Below the pieces are notes generated by a model. That model saw only the letters and a program-made list of their open reading frames with translations, had not been told where the DNA came from and ran no database searches. Both the position numbers and the translations under genes were made by a program. DNA of 64,000 bases, taken from contig CALHVX010000044.1 of NCBI GenBank assembly GCA_938036875.1, forward strand, positions 212,151 through 276,150, read 5' to 3'. Shown piece after piece: positions 31,290 through 42,242 of this stretch (within the stretch, counting starts at the first letter, position 1; each line of letters starts with the position of its first letter). The stretch is from an uncultured Pseudomonadales bacterium (GTDB lineage Bacteria; Pseudomonadota; Gammaproteobacteria; Pseudomonadales; Azotimanducaceae).

Positions 31290-31802
31290 TTAATCTGGTC
31301 CTGGGCTACCGCTGCCTTCAGAGCCGTCACTTGCCCAAGATTTCGCCCGTTTGTGGTCATCGGCTGTTGATTCAACCCAACGCTGAGCTCCAGAACCGTG
31401 GCGCTCTCGCTTCCAGAACACCGCGTCCGTCTTTAAGTAATCCATAATAAACTCGCAGGCAGCAAAGGCATCCGGTCGATGGCTTGAGGCCACCTGCACC
31501 AAAACAATCTGCTCGCTTGGGGTCAATGCACCCACTCGATGTATCACAACGGTGTCGAGCAAATCCCAGCGTTGTTGCGCACGCTCGATTAACGCATTGA
31601 TGCTGCGCTCGGTCATGCCGGGGTAGTGCTCCAAAAATAGCTCGCTAACGCTATGGTCACCAAAATAATCTCGCACCAACCCAACAAAGCTCACCACCGC
31701 GCCGCAGGCTCCGGGGTGCTGCAACGCCAACCGGTTTAAGCCGGCTTGGTACTCAACCGCGATGTTGAAGTCTGCTTGCTCCACCCGAACCAAGGTTGTC
31801 AC
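31290..31802 (-). CDS. moaE: Molybdopterin synthase catalytic subunit MoaE
   Basis: GACGAVVSFVGLVRD; HRVGALTPSEQIVLVQVASSHRPDAFAACEFIMDYLKT. Confidence 0.93.
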   Translation of the reverse strand: MTTLVRVEQADFNIAVEYQAGLNRLALQHPGACGAVVSFVGLVRDYFGDHSVSELFLEHYPGMTERSINALIERAQQRWDLLDTVVIHRVGALTPSEQIVLVQVASSHRPDAFAACEFIMDYLKTDAVFWKRERHGSGAQRWVESTADDHKRAKSWASDGSEGSGSPGPD

Positions 31803-31805
31803 TGA

Positions 31806-32063
31806 TCAGCCCCCGGTTACTGGTGGCAAAAAGGCCACTTCATCGCCAGGCCTTAGCTTGGTGGCCATCAACGCTTCAGGATCAACCAGGCTCTGATTAA
31901 GAGCAACACGGACCCCTTTAGCGGACAGAGCCTGCGCGGCTGCACCAAATTGAGCCTCTAAGCTAGCGAGCAAGGTACCAATATTGGATGGAACCGCTAG
32001 CTGACAACCGCCAGTGCCTAATTCATCCCGCAGCGATGCGAAGAACTTAACCTCAACGCTCAT
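31806..32063 (-). CDS. moaD: Molybdopterin synthase sulfur carrier subunit MoaD
   Basis: MSVEVKFFASLRDELG...GDEVAFLPPVTGG with terminal GG. Confidence 0.92.
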   Translation of the reverse strand: MSVEVKFFASLRDELGTGGCQLAVPSNIGTLLASLEAQFGAAAQALSAKGVRVALNQSLVDPEALMATKLRPGDEVAFLPPVTGG

Positions 32064-32076
32064 CGACCCGGCATCC

Positions 32077-32559
32077 TCAAGCTCTAACCCAAACGCCAGA
32101 TTTACCACCGCGCTTTTCGAGCAAGCCCGTGTGCTCAATGGTCATCGAACGATCGACGGCCTTGCACATGTCGTAAACCGTAAGGGCCGCAACGCTCACG
32201 GCGGTCAACGCTTCCATCTCCACGCCGGTTGGACCTTTGACCCGACACTCCGCTTGAATCTCAAGGCAATCCTCAGCAATCCGTTTGAATTCAACTGACA
32301 CCTTGCTTAGTGCTAGCGGGTGGCACAGGGGGATAAGGTCTGAGCAGCGTTTGGCGCCCTGGATCCCGGCAATTCTGGCCACGCTGAGCACGTCCCCTTT
32401 GGGCAGGTCTCCGGCAAAAATCAAGCTCAGCGTTGTTGTTGCCATGCGAACCTGGGCGCTGGCGCGAGCCACCCGAGCCGTATCAGCTTTGTTGGATACA
32501 TCCACCATATTGGCTTCGCCGGCGGCATTGAGATGGGTAAGCGGGTTATCTTGAGTCAT
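32077..32559 (-). CDS. moaC: Cyclic pyranopterin monophosphate synthase MoaC
   Basis: [56 protein letters not shown]. Confidence 0.96.
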   Translation of the reverse strand: MTQDNPLTHLNAAGEANMVDVSNKADTARVARASAQVRMATTTLSLIFAGDLPKGDVLSVARIAGIQGAKRCSDLIPLCHPLALSKVSVEFKRIAEDCLEIQAECRVKGPTGVEMEALTAVSVAALTVYDMCKAVDRSMTIEHTGLLEKRGGKSGVWVRA

Positions 32560-32591
32560 ATTCACAGTATACACCCGTGATCTTCAGCTTG

Positions 32592-32622
32592 ATGCACCGC
32601 AATATTGAGGATTGCGGTGCAT
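32592..32622. promoter_or_regulatory. Perfect 12-bp inverted repeat in moaC-mnmA divergent intergenic region
   Basis: ATGCACCGCAAT-ATTGAGG-ATTGCGGTGCAT. Confidence 0.6.
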
Positions 32623-32678
32623 TACTTGGTAAACTCTCCGCATTCACAGGCCACCCAACCATAAAACGACCCTGCCCA

Positions 32679-33824
32679 ATGACCAACCCAGAAACCAAGC
32701 GAAGCTCAGCGGCCAAAGGAGCCAGTGTTGTTGTTGGCCTCTCAGGCGGCGTTGATTCGGCTGTGGCAGCATTGCTACTGCTGGAGCAAGGATTTCAGGT
32801 TAGCGGCTTATTCATGAAAAACTGGGATGAAGACGATGGCACGGATTACTGCACGGCCATCGCCGATCTGGCAGATGCGCAGCAAGTCGCAGCGCAACTG
32901 GGTATCGAATTGCACACCGCAAACTTTGCCGCCGAATATTGGGACAATGTGTTTGCTGAGTTTCTCGAGGAATATCAACGAGGACGCACACCAAACCCTG
33001 ACATACTCTGTAATCGAGAAATCAAATTCAAACAGTTCGTCAACTATGCAGAACGATTAGGCGCAGACTACATCGCCACTGGCCACTACGCCCGGATGGA
33101 CAGCACCGGCAGCCTCCGCAAAGCGGCTGATGCCAACAAAGATCAAACGTACTTTCTCCAGGCGGTCCCTCAACCGCAGCTAGCAAAATGCTTATTCCCG
33201 CTTGGCGAGCTCCATAAGCCAGCCGTCCGCCAGCTAGCGGCAAACGCAGGCTTTGCAAACCATGGCAAAAAAGACAGCACCGGCATTTGCTTTATTGGCG
33301 AGCGACGTTTCGAAGACTTTCTTGCACGCTACCTGCCCGCCAAACCCGGTCCGATCGTGGATGAGCACGGCAACAACCTAGGGCAACACCAAGGGCTGCA
33401 GTTTTACACCCTGGGTCAACGTCAAGGGTTAGGTATTGGTGGCCGCGCTGAACATCGTGAGGCCCCCTGGTTTGTGCTCGCTAAAGATTTGGCAACACAA
33501 ACCTTGGTTGCCACCCAAAACGAAGATTTGCTCAACTCGGATTGGTTAGCAGCCAGTCAGCTCAACTGGCTGACCCAAACCGTGCCACAAGCAGGTACCC
33601 GCCTCCAGGCCAAAGTTCGCTATCGACAACCAGATCAAATGTGCCAACTTGTGGCACGCAAGGACGGCTTGCTGGGGGTTAACTTCGACCACCCGCAAAG
33701 AGCGATTACGCCTGGGCAGTACGTCTGCTTTTACGATGGCGAGCGATGTCTCGGTGGTGGCGTGATAGAGCGAGTTGGGACCAACGCAAACAAAGATGCA
33801 AAAAAGGTGGCTGTGGATGGCTGA
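32679..33824 (+). CDS. mnmA: tRNA-specific 2-thiouridylase MnmA
   Basis: [52 protein letters not shown]. Confidence 0.96.
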   Translation: MTNPETKRSSAAKGASVVVGLSGGVDSAVAALLLLEQGFQVSGLFMKNWDEDDGTDYCTAIADLADAQQVAAQLGIELHTANFAAEYWDNVFAEFLEEYQRGRTPNPDILCNREIKFKQFVNYAERLGADYIATGHYARMDSTGSLRKAADANKDQTYFLQAVPQPQLAKCLFPLGELHKPAVRQLAANAGFANHGKKDSTGICFIGERRFEDFLARYLPAKPGPIVDEHGNNLGQHQGLQFYTLGQRQGLGIGGRAEHREAPWFVLAKDLATQTLVATQNEDLLNSDWLAASQLNWLTQTVPQAGTRLQAKVRYRQPDQMCQLVARKDGLLGVNFDHPQRAITPGQYVCFYDGERCLGGGVIERVGTNANKDAKKVAVDG

Positions 33825-34431
33825 TCCAACCGGCCAAACGCCGAAGGTTAATCGCCACCAAGAGCGTGCGCTGGCATTAGGCGCGCTCATGTTCAGCGCA
33901 TCTTTGGTCGATCGGGCCGCCCAGGGTGCAACGCTGCAACCAGAGCTTACCGACTATTTGCTCAAACCCGTCTTAGCTCGGGACAGCGAATCCGTCAGCC
34001 AATTGCTACCAGCCAACCAACAGCGACAGCAATTGCTAGCATCGGCAAAACAGCTCATACGCGGAGATGCTGAAAGCGTGCGCGTACTGGGTTATGTCGT
34101 AGAGCTCATCGAGCTGGCAAAACGCTTGGGCAACCACCCCGCTGCGGCGGAGACCTTAGGCAACCAACTAGATGCGTTGGATCATGCAGAGCCAGAACCG
34201 TTGGCACGAATTTACCAAGATAGCATTGGTGGCTTAGGGCGCCGAATCCAAGTCCGAGGTGATGCACAAGCGTTGCAAGATGAAAGTGTGGCGGCCAAGG
34301 TCCGGGCGTTACTGCTAGCCGGGGTACGCTACGCTTGGCTTTGGCATCAGCTAGGTGGGCGTCGCTGGCAGCTCATTATCCAGCGCAATCGAACGTTAAT
34401 GGCGCTCACGGAACTAGAGCGGAGCACTTAG
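33817..34431 (+). CDS. hflD: High-frequency lysogenization protein HflD
   Basis: Downstream of mnmA and upstream of pur[44 protein letters not shown]. Confidence 0.9.
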   Translation: MADPTGQTPKVNRHQERALALGALMFSASLVDRAAQGATLQPELTDYLLKPVLARDSESVSQLLPANQQRQQLLASAKQLIRGDAESVRVLGYVVELIELAKRLGNHPAAAETLGNQLDALDHAEPEPLARIYQDSIGGLGRRIQVRGDAQALQDESVAAKVRALLLAGVRYAWLWHQLGGRRWQLIIQRNRTLMALTELERST

Positions 34432-34553
34432 GGTCAAGGGCCAGCAAGGGCAACCGCCTACGCAAATTAGCTTCTAAAACTATCCATACCTAGCTATCTA
34501 AATCGTACGTACATAATTATTTTTTTCAGACCAATTAACGACGAGCCGTAATC

Positions 34554-35954
34554 ATGAGTAAAACCACCAGCTCCACCCCTACCAGCAGCATGCTCGATCC
34601 GCTATTGGCCGTCAGTGCGGTAGATGGCCGCTATCGCGCAAAAACCGAAGCGCTAAGCACCATTGCGAGTGAATACGGCTTGCATCGTTTTCGCGTGCAA
34701 GCCGAGTGTGCTTGGTTTAGCGCCCTAGCAGCCTGCCCTGCTATCCCAGAGCTTGGACCCTTAACCGACGCTCAACAAGCCGCTCTTGACGCGGTCTCGA
34801 CAACCTTTGATCCAGCGGCTGCGGCCAAAATTAAAGCGTTTGAAGCCACAACCAATCACGATGTGAAAGCCGTGGAGTACTTTGTCAAAGAGCAGATTGA
34901 AAACATTGAAGGGCTGGCTGACAAAGCTGAGTTTGTCCACTTTGCTTGCACCTCCGAGGATATCAACAACGTCGCCTACAGCTTAATGTTACAGCACGCT
35001 CGAGCTGATGTGCTCTTGCCAGGTATTGATGCGCTGCTAGATGCCATCGGCGAGCTGGCCGCTCCGCACATCAACCTGGCGATGCTATCGCGTACCCATG
35101 GCCAAGCGGCATCCCCCACAACACTAGGCAAAGAGTTGCAGAACGTCCGAGCCAGAATACTACGCCAACGCCAACAGCTCGCAGAACTGCCATTGCTGGC
35201 CAAGCTTAACGGCGCGGTTGGCAACTACAACGCACATCGCGTGGCTTATCCCGAAGTGGATTGGCCGGCATTCAGCGCACAAACCTTAACCGCGCTGGGT
35301 TTGACCCCTAACCCCTACACCACGCAAATCGAGCCCCACGACACCATCGCCGAGTTTGCCCACTGCATGATGCGTATCAATCAAATTGTGCTCGACTACG
35401 ACAGAGACATTTGGTCATACATTGCCATTGAATACTTTGGGCAACGCGCGGTAGCCGGTGAGACAGGCTCATCTACCATGCCGCACAAGGTCAACCCCAT
35501 CGACTTCGAAAACTCTGAAGGCAACCTAGGTATTGCCAATGCCCTGCTTGAACATTTGGCGAGCAAGCTCCCGGTATCAAGGTGGCAACGAGATCTGTCC
35601 GACTCAACCGTATTGCGCAATCTTGGTACAGCCCTAGGCCACTGTGTGATTGCCTATCAAGCCACCCTCAAAGGTATGTCCCGACTCAAAGTAAACGACA
35701 GCAAGATCACGGCGGACCTGGACAACAACTGGGAAGTCTTAGGGGAAGCCGTGCAAACCGTCATGCGCCGTTTTGGCATGGATCAACCCTATGAACGCTT
35801 AAAGGCAGCAACACGCGGCAAACGGCTGGACGCAGCCTCTTACGACCAACTGCTGGTCGATCTTGATCTACCGCCGGAAGCGTTAGCACTGCTAAGCGGT
35901 TTAACCCCGGCCACCTACGTAGGTCTAGCCCCCCAGCTCGCAAAGCAAGGTTAA
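34554..35954 (+). CDS. purB: Adenylosuccinate lyase
   Basis: VSAVDGRYRAKTEAL; GSSTMPHKVNPIDFENSEGNLGIANAL. Confidence 0.97.
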   Translation: MSKTTSSTPTSSMLDPLLAVSAVDGRYRAKTEALSTIASEYGLHRFRVQAECAWFSALAACPAIPELGPLTDAQQAALDAVSTTFDPAAAAKIKAFEATTNHDVKAVEYFVKEQIENIEGLADKAEFVHFACTSEDINNVAYSLMLQHARADVLLPGIDALLDAIGELAAPHINLAMLSRTHGQAASPTTLGKELQNVRARILRQRQQLAELPLLAKLNGAVGNYNAHRVAYPEVDWPAFSAQTLTALGLTPNPYTTQIEPHDTIAEFAHCMMRINQIVLDYDRDIWSYIAIEYFGQRAVAGETGSSTMPHKVNPIDFENSEGNLGIANALLEHLASKLPVSRWQRDLSDSTVLRNLGTALGHCVIAYQATLKGMSRLKVNDSKITADLDNNWEVLGEAVQTVMRRFGMDQPYERLKAATRGKRLDAASYDQLLVDLDLPPEALALLSGLTPATYVGLAPQLAKQG

Positions 35955-35957
35955 GCC

Positions 35958-36968
35958 ATGACCACGTCCGCCGAGAATGACGAAATTTTTGTTCTAACGG
36001 TTGCGTGGGACAAACGATCCCAAGAGCTGCGAGCCATACGCCACGCCGTTTTCGTTGAAGAGCAATCGGTATCTACTGAAGAAGAGTTTGATGGGCAAGA
36101 TGAGCACTGCCTACATTTTTTGGCGGTAAACCAGGCCGGCGTGGCTTTAGGTTGCGCGCGTTTGCAAGCCAACGGCAAAGTGGAGCGAATGGCGGTACTA
36201 GAAAACGCTCGACACTTAGGTATTGGTCGTAAGTTGCTAACCAGCGTCATCGAATCTGCAACAACCAGCGGCTTAACCGAGCTTTATCTACACGCGCAAC
36301 TGCACGCGGAACCCTTCTACCGACGTATGGGCTTCTTGCCCCAGGGCGAAACCTTTGTCGAAGCCAATATTGACCATGTGCGTATGACCTTGGCGCTTGC
36401 CATCCCTTTTTCACGCACAATCCAACCGCGCACCACAGCGACACCCACCACTAGACCCGAAGCACCAAAAGCCGCCGCGAGCACAACCCCTTTAGGGCAA
36501 ACGAGCTTTAGTGGCCGCGAGGAAGCTTTGGCTGCCCTAGCCTTGTATGTAACAAAACCGCGGCGCACGCTGTATCTGTACAGTCAGCACCTAGATAACA
36601 GCTTGTTCGATAACGGCGACGTCATCGCCGGCCTATCGGCCTTTGTCCGCGCCGCGCCACCCAACCAGCTTAAAGTACTCATACACTCAAGCGAGCTGGC
36701 GGTCGCACGAGGGCACCGTCTGGTAGAGCTGGCACGTCGACTCGAAAGCAAGGTCGAGATTCGCCTGGTACCAACCGATATGGCCAGCGAAGATCGAACC
36801 TTTTTGTGTTGGGACAACGCAGGCTTCTGGCTACTCCCAGATTACTCAACCTACAACGGGCAAACCAACGATGCAGATCCGGTTCTGGCTAGTCGCCTAG
36901 CCGGTGACTTTGAGCGAACCTGGCAACGCAGCGTAAGCGATCCGGAGTTGCGATTGCTCGGGCTCTAA
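35958..36968 (+). CDS. GNAT N-acetyltransferase fused to C-terminal PLD-like (DUF7931-type) domain
   Basis: GNAT core VERMAVLENARHLGIGRKLLTSVIE...FYRRMGFLPQGETFVEANIDHVRM; Thr/Pro-rich linker; separate C-terminal ~160 aa domain. Confidence 0.75.
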   Translation: MTTSAENDEIFVLTVAWDKRSQELRAIRHAVFVEEQSVSTEEEFDGQDEHCLHFLAVNQAGVALGCARLQANGKVERMAVLENARHLGIGRKLLTSVIESATTSGLTELYLHAQLHAEPFYRRMGFLPQGETFVEANIDHVRMTLALAIPFSRTIQPRTTATPTTRPEAPKAAASTTPLGQTSFSGREEALAALALYVTKPRRTLYLYSQHLDNSLFDNGDVIAGLSAFVRAAPPNQLKVLIHSSELAVARGHRLVELARRLESKVEIRLVPTDMASEDRTFLCWDNAGFWLLPDYSTYNGQTNDADPVLASRLAGDFERTWQRSVSDPELRLLGL

Positions 36969-36976
36969 GGCACACC

Positions 36977-38377
36977 ATGAAATTGCAGCTGAACTACGCG
37001 CAGACCCCCTACGCATTGTTTGCAAAGCTCAAAAGCAAAAACCATCCCGCCCTTCTGCACAGCGCTGACACAAGCAACCGCTTCGGTCGCTACGACTTGA
37101 TGAGCGCAGACCCAGCCTACGCGGTGCAATGGGTCGGTGGTTATTTAACCCTAGGAGAACAACGGATCGCCACCGCGGATCCTCTGCAACTACTTGGTGA
37201 GCAGCAGCGTTGGTTCTGCCAGCAGCTCCAATCAACACCTGACACCACGCATGCACCCTTTAGCGCCGGTTTCATTGGCTATTTCGGCTACCCCCTACAT
37301 CAAACCTTAGAACGCCAGCAACGCGCGCCAGCGGACCCCACCGGTTTACCCGACCTTCAAGGTGGCTTCTACGACTGGGCTATTGTCACAGATCATCAGC
37401 AACGCACAACCTGCTTAGTGACCGACACTGAGGCACGACAGCAGCAAGTACTGCGATGGCTTGAGGCAGAAACCATAGATGCTGTCGTTGAGGTTGAGCA
37501 GCCTGCGCAATCACCTGCCAACCCTCACTCCAATCCTCAGTTGCAAGCCAGCAGCCCCAACGATAGATACACCACAGCCTTTGCTAAGATCCAACGCTAT
37601 CTGGCGGCTGGCGATTGCTACCAAGTCAATCTGGCGCAACATTTTAGCGCCCCATTTACCGGGGATTCGTGGCAGCTGTATCAACGTTGGTGCCAGCAAC
37701 AAGGCGCTCCCTTTAATGCCTATTTGGATTTTAGCCTCCCAGGCGAAAAGCTTCAGGATCAAAGGGTCTTGCTTAGCCTTTCGCCAGAGCGATTTTTAGA
37801 AGTTGAAGGCCGAACGGCCACCGTTTGCCCAATCAAAGGCACAGCCCCGCGAGGTGCAGATGCCGCCCAAGATGCAGCGCTTGCCCAGCATCTCCAAGCA
37901 AGCGCCAAAGACATTGCAGAAAACCTCATGATCGTGGATCTACTCCGCAATGATCTTGGGCGTATTTGTGAAATCGGCAGCGTTGAGGTCAGCAACTTGT
38001 TTGAACTGCTCAAGTTCAGCAATGTGCAGCATTTGGTTAGCACCATCAAAGGCACGCTTGGGCCCGGTATTGGTGTCATGCAGGCCTTTAAAGCGTTATT
38101 CCCCAGCGGTTCTATTACCGGCGCCCCCAAAATTCGCGCCATCGATATCATCAACGAGTTAGAGCCCGTTGGACGCTCTGTATATTGCGGCTCTGTTGGT
38201 TACTGGGACCGAAGCGGGCGCTTCGACAGCAGCGTTGCCATTCGCACCGGGCTTATCTCTAAGGGTAAAGCCCACCTTTGGGGTGGCGGCGCCATTGTTG
38301 CTGACTCCCAGTGCGAGGCTGAGCTAAAGGAGATTCAACACAAGATTGGCCGCCTGTTGACAACCGAACTCAACTAG
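36977..38377 (+). CDS. pabB: Aminodeoxychorismate synthase component I
   Basis: Chorismate-binding motifs: PIKGTAPRG, ENLMIVDLLRNDLGRI, PSGSITGAPKIRAIDIINELE. Confidence 0.93.
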   Translation: MKLQLNYAQTPYALFAKLKSKNHPALLHSADTSNRFGRYDLMSADPAYAVQWVGGYLTLGEQRIATADPLQLLGEQQRWFCQQLQSTPDTTHAPFSAGFIGYFGYPLHQTLERQQRAPADPTGLPDLQGGFYDWAIVTDHQQRTTCLVTDTEARQQQVLRWLEAETIDAVVEVEQPAQSPANPHSNPQLQASSPNDRYTTAFAKIQRYLAAGDCYQVNLAQHFSAPFTGDSWQLYQRWCQQQGAPFNAYLDFSLPGEKLQDQRVLLSLSPERFLEVEGRTATVCPIKGTAPRGADAAQDAALAQHLQASAKDIAENLMIVDLLRNDLGRICEIGSVEVSNLFELLKFSNVQHLVSTIKGTLGPGIGVMQAFKALFPSGSITGAPKIRAIDIINELEPVGRSVYCGSVGYWDRSGRFDSSVAIRTGLISKGKAHLWGGGAIVADSQCEAELKEIQHKIGRLLTTELN

Positions 38378-38979
38378 CTCGAGGAGGCAGCAGTTTCTAG
38401 TAGCCTCTGCAAATCTGCATAACTTTCCGCTTGGGCGTACTGTGGAAACTCTGCTTTAACCTTAGCTGGCGCGCAAAAGAAAAAGCCTTGGTCCGCCTCT
38501 TCTAACATGGCCGTGTCATTGTAGGAGTCGCCCGCTGCAAATACGCGATACCTCAGATCGTGAAAGGCTTTAACGCTGGCTCGCTTGGGATCAGGTTGGC
38601 GAAGTTGGTACCCAACCATACGATCATCCTCAACTACCAGTCGATGGCACAACAAGGTGGGCCAATCCAACTTGGCCATAAAAGGCATACCAAACTCGTA
38701 AAAAGTGTCGGAGATGATCGCCAGCTGAAAACGCGGCTGCAGCCAACGTACAAATTCGAGCGCACCAGGCAAGGGTTCTAACCCTTCAATGACTTGTGTG
38801 ATGGTGCTCATGCGAACATCGTTTGCGGCCAGGACCCCTAACCGCATTTGCATCAACTCATCGTAGACGGGAATATCACGCGTGGTTTGCTGTAACTCTG
38901 CGATACCGGTGCGATCGGCAACCGCTTGCCAAACTTCTGGGATCAATACCCCTTCTAAATCCAAACAAACAATATCCAG
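38374..38979 (-). CDS. thrH: Bifunctional phosphoserine phosphatase/homoserine kinase ThrH
   Basis: [M]DIVCLDLEGVLIPEVW...TTRDIPVYDELM...SDTFYEF...GDSYNDTAMLEEA; probable CTG start at 38979. Confidence 0.9.
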   Translation of the reverse strand: MDIVCLDLEGVLIPEVWQAVADRTGIAELQQTTRDIPVYDELMQMRLGVLAANDVRMSTITQVIEGLEPLPGALEFVRWLQPRFQLAIISDTFYEFGMPFMAKLDWPTLLCHRLVVEDDRMVGYQLRQPDPKRASVKAFHDLRYRVFAAGDSYNDTAMLEEADQGFFFCAPAKVKAEFPQYAQAESYADLQRLLETAASSS

Positions 38980-39053
38980 GGGGTTCTCCTCGGTGGTGAC
39001 TTGATGTTTTGCCAGTTAATGGTTGGTTGCTGAACACGCGATCTAACGACTTG

Positions 39054-40073
<1,020 letters not shown>

Positions 40074-40136
40074 TCACAGTGATAGTAACCCACCCGGAAG
40101 CTACCGCTGAACTTAAACCTGAACTGCGGCCAAGAT

Positions 40137-41060
40137 CTACTGTTCATTCACTACTCCGTGGGGCACGTGACCAGCGGTAACAACATCCGCAGCCCGTTCG
40201 CAATTTTGGGTTTGATCATCAAAAAACACATCGGCGCCAAAGGCCTGCAAGAAAGCAGTCTTGTCCAGGCCACCCAAGAACAATGATTCATCCAGGCGAA
40301 TGTCCCAAGCCCTCAGGGTGCGAATCACCCGTTCATGTGCGGGTGCGCTACGCGCGGTGACCAACGCGGTTCGTATGGGGCAACGGTCTTCTGGAAACTC
40401 TTGCTGCAGCATGTGTAGTGCATGCAAAAAACCCTGAAATGGACCACCGGCTAAAGGTCGCGATGCCCGTGCGGCCTCCGCAGAGGCAAAGGCATCTAGG
40501 CCTTGAGTTTGGTAAATACGCTCCGCTTCATCCGAAAACAACACCGAGTCACCATCAAAAGCCAAGCGCAGCTCAGAGGCGCTAGCCGCGGTGGTTTTGG
40601 CCGTATTCGGTGCTCCCGAGACGTTCGCCTGCCTTGGCATTAGCCGTGCCGCCGCGATCCCGTGCTCCAGCGCATTGGCAACGTCTTCGGCGTGGGTAGA
40701 TAAAAACAGGTCGCAGGCAAAGGCCTGGATGTACTGATATGGGCTGCCACCGCCACAAAAAGCCGCACGGGTTATGTTGAGTTCGTGCGCCGCGATGGAG
40801 TTAAAGATTCGCAACCCAGTATCTGCAGAGTTACGCGATAGAAGAACGACCTCAACTCGAGGTTTATTAAGCAAGCTATTAATATCTAACAATTTTTTTA
40901 TGAACGAGAAACCCTCGCCAGGTGCTAACACTTCATCTTCGTGCGCAATTTGATAACGCCGATAAGCCTCTAACCCCTCGTTCTCAAATACACGGTTACT
41001 GGCACTCAGATCAAACAACGCCCGAGACGAGATGGCTAGAATGAGTTGGGTATCCGGCAT
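40137..41060 (-). CDS. 5'-nucleotidase (cytosolic NT5/PF06189-type)
   Basis: SRALFDLSASNRVFENEGLEAYRRYQ; RVEVVLLSRNSADTGLRIFNSI; AFCGGGSPYQYIQAFACDLFLSTH. Confidence 0.85.
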   Translation of the reverse strand: MPDTQLILAISSRALFDLSASNRVFENEGLEAYRRYQIAHEDEVLAPGEGFSFIKKLLDINSLLNKPRVEVVLLSRNSADTGLRIFNSIAAHELNITRAAFCGGGSPYQYIQAFACDLFLSTHAEDVANALEHGIAAARLMPRQANVSGAPNTAKTTAASASELRLAFDGDSVLFSDEAERIYQTQGLDAFASAEAARASRPLAGGPFQGFLHALHMLQQEFPEDRCPIRTALVTARSAPAHERVIRTLRAWDIRLDESLFLGGLDKTAFLQAFGADVFFDDQTQNCERAADVVTAGHVPHGVVNEQ

Positions 41061-41311
41061 CAGGCGTCCAGGTCAGGAATTAGCTCGCTATGCAGCTTTA
41101 TCAACATATCTTTGAGCTTCAATTTGCGTTTTTTCAGCCGTTGAATACGCATCGAGTCGTGATGCCCGGTATCCACCAAGTGCGCGATCACCTCATCTAA
41201 GTCTCGATGCTCAAGATCTAGCGACTCAATCCACCGCTTAATTTCCGCTTGTTCCACGCGCTTGAGACAACCTTGTGCTGAGTAAGTTAGACGGCCAAAG
41301 ACACACTTCAC
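41060..41311 (-). CDS. DUF465/YdcH-family small protein
   Basis: LDLEHRDLDEVIAHL...RIQRLKKRKLKLKDMLIKLHSELIPD; start uncertain. Confidence 0.75.
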   Translation of the reverse strand: MKCVFGRLTYSAQGCLKRVEQAEIKRWIESLDLEHRDLDEVIAHLVDTGHHDSMRIQRLKKRKLKLKDMLIKLHSELIPDLDA

Positions 41312-41404
41312 GCCACCGACATGGCATCATAACGCGAAGTCACTGCTGATCAAGCGCGCCCAACATTTCAAGCAAAGCCTTGGGTTGCCTCGATAGAAAA
41401 ATCT

Positions 41405-41686
41405 ATGCTTCTAAAACTCCTAGTTACCGCCACCTTGATTGCCATAACCATCGTTTGGTGGCAGCGCCGCAAGCACCCAACCACGCCAAGCCAACCCAAT
41501 GGAGACATGAGCCTAGCTCAGGCGTACGCAATTTTAGGCCTATCGGCCCCTTGCCAGCGAGCGGATGTTATCGCCAGTCACCGCAGGCTTATGGCCGGTG
41601 TACACCCAGATAAAGGTGGGTCGAACTATCTTGCAGCCCAGCTCAACGCAGCCAAAGAGCGCCTCCTGGCCGCACACCCAGACTAA
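41405..41686 (+). CDS. Membrane-anchored J-domain protein
   Basis: N-terminal TM helix LLVTATLIAITIVWW; J-domain SLAQAYAILGLSAPCQRADVIASHRRLMAGVHPDKGGS with HPD. Confidence 0.82.
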   Translation: MLLKLLVTATLIAITIVWWQRRKHPTTPSQPNGDMSLAQAYAILGLSAPCQRADVIASHRRLMAGVHPDKGGSNYLAAQLNAAKERLLAAHPD

Positions 41687-41745
41687 ATTGCCGCGCTGCG
41701 ACCTTGCGCACAGAATCTCAGGCGCAAAAACCTATACTGGTTCAC

Positions 41746-42156
41746 ATGTCAGTAGCACTTATTCGAGCTGACCGTCGGGCCATACCAAGATTTCACGAAT
41801 CAACCATACGCGTAACACTGCGTATTCCAGGCAAACTAGGGACTAGTTCAGGCCGGTTGATCGATTACAATCGCTACGGACTAGCCGTGTGCCTCGCTGG
41901 GTCTTCAGCGTTAATCACAGCCAAAACCTCATTGGTGGCACTAAGCTTCAATGTTGGCCGCTTTCACGTACGTAATGCGCTAGGTGTCATTCACAACCGC
42001 TACCGCAATGCCGAGAGTGATCGCCTTGGTATCCGCTTCCGCATTGATTCTCCTTCACAACTTGACGCCGCAGCAACACGTCAAACGCTAGGTGAGCTTG
42101 AGCAAGAACTGCAAAACCTAACGCTAGACGAAATCGTCACAGCAAACCGCAGTTGA
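41746..42156 (+). CDS. PilZ-like domain protein
   Basis: DRRAIPRFHESTIRVTL...GRLIDYNRYGLAV...RLGIRF; divergent from canonical [D/N]xSxxG. Confidence 0.5.
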   Translation: MSVALIRADRRAIPRFHESTIRVTLRIPGKLGTSSGRLIDYNRYGLAVCLAGSSALITAKTSLVALSFNVGRFHVRNALGVIHNRYRNAESDRLGIRFRIDSPSQLDAAATRQTLGELEQELQNLTLDEIVTANRS

Positions 42157-42216
42157 CGCTGGGCGGCACACCTTTAAACATTCGGTTTGACAGTGTTGAT
42201 TGAGGTTTGAGCTAGC

Positions 42217-42234
42217 CAACCCTGGGAGGGGTTG
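42217..42234. terminator. Hairpin between convergent PilZ-like and TerB-like genes
   Basis: CAACCC-TGGGAG-GGGTTG; weak flanking T tract. Confidence 0.4.
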
Positions 42235-42242
42235 TTTGGGGA

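Noticed and set aside
32592-32622. NtrC-type site (TGCACC-N5-GGTGCA) at the moaC/mnmA dyad
   Set aside because: TGCACC and GGTGCA half-sites are separated by 17 nt, not 5.
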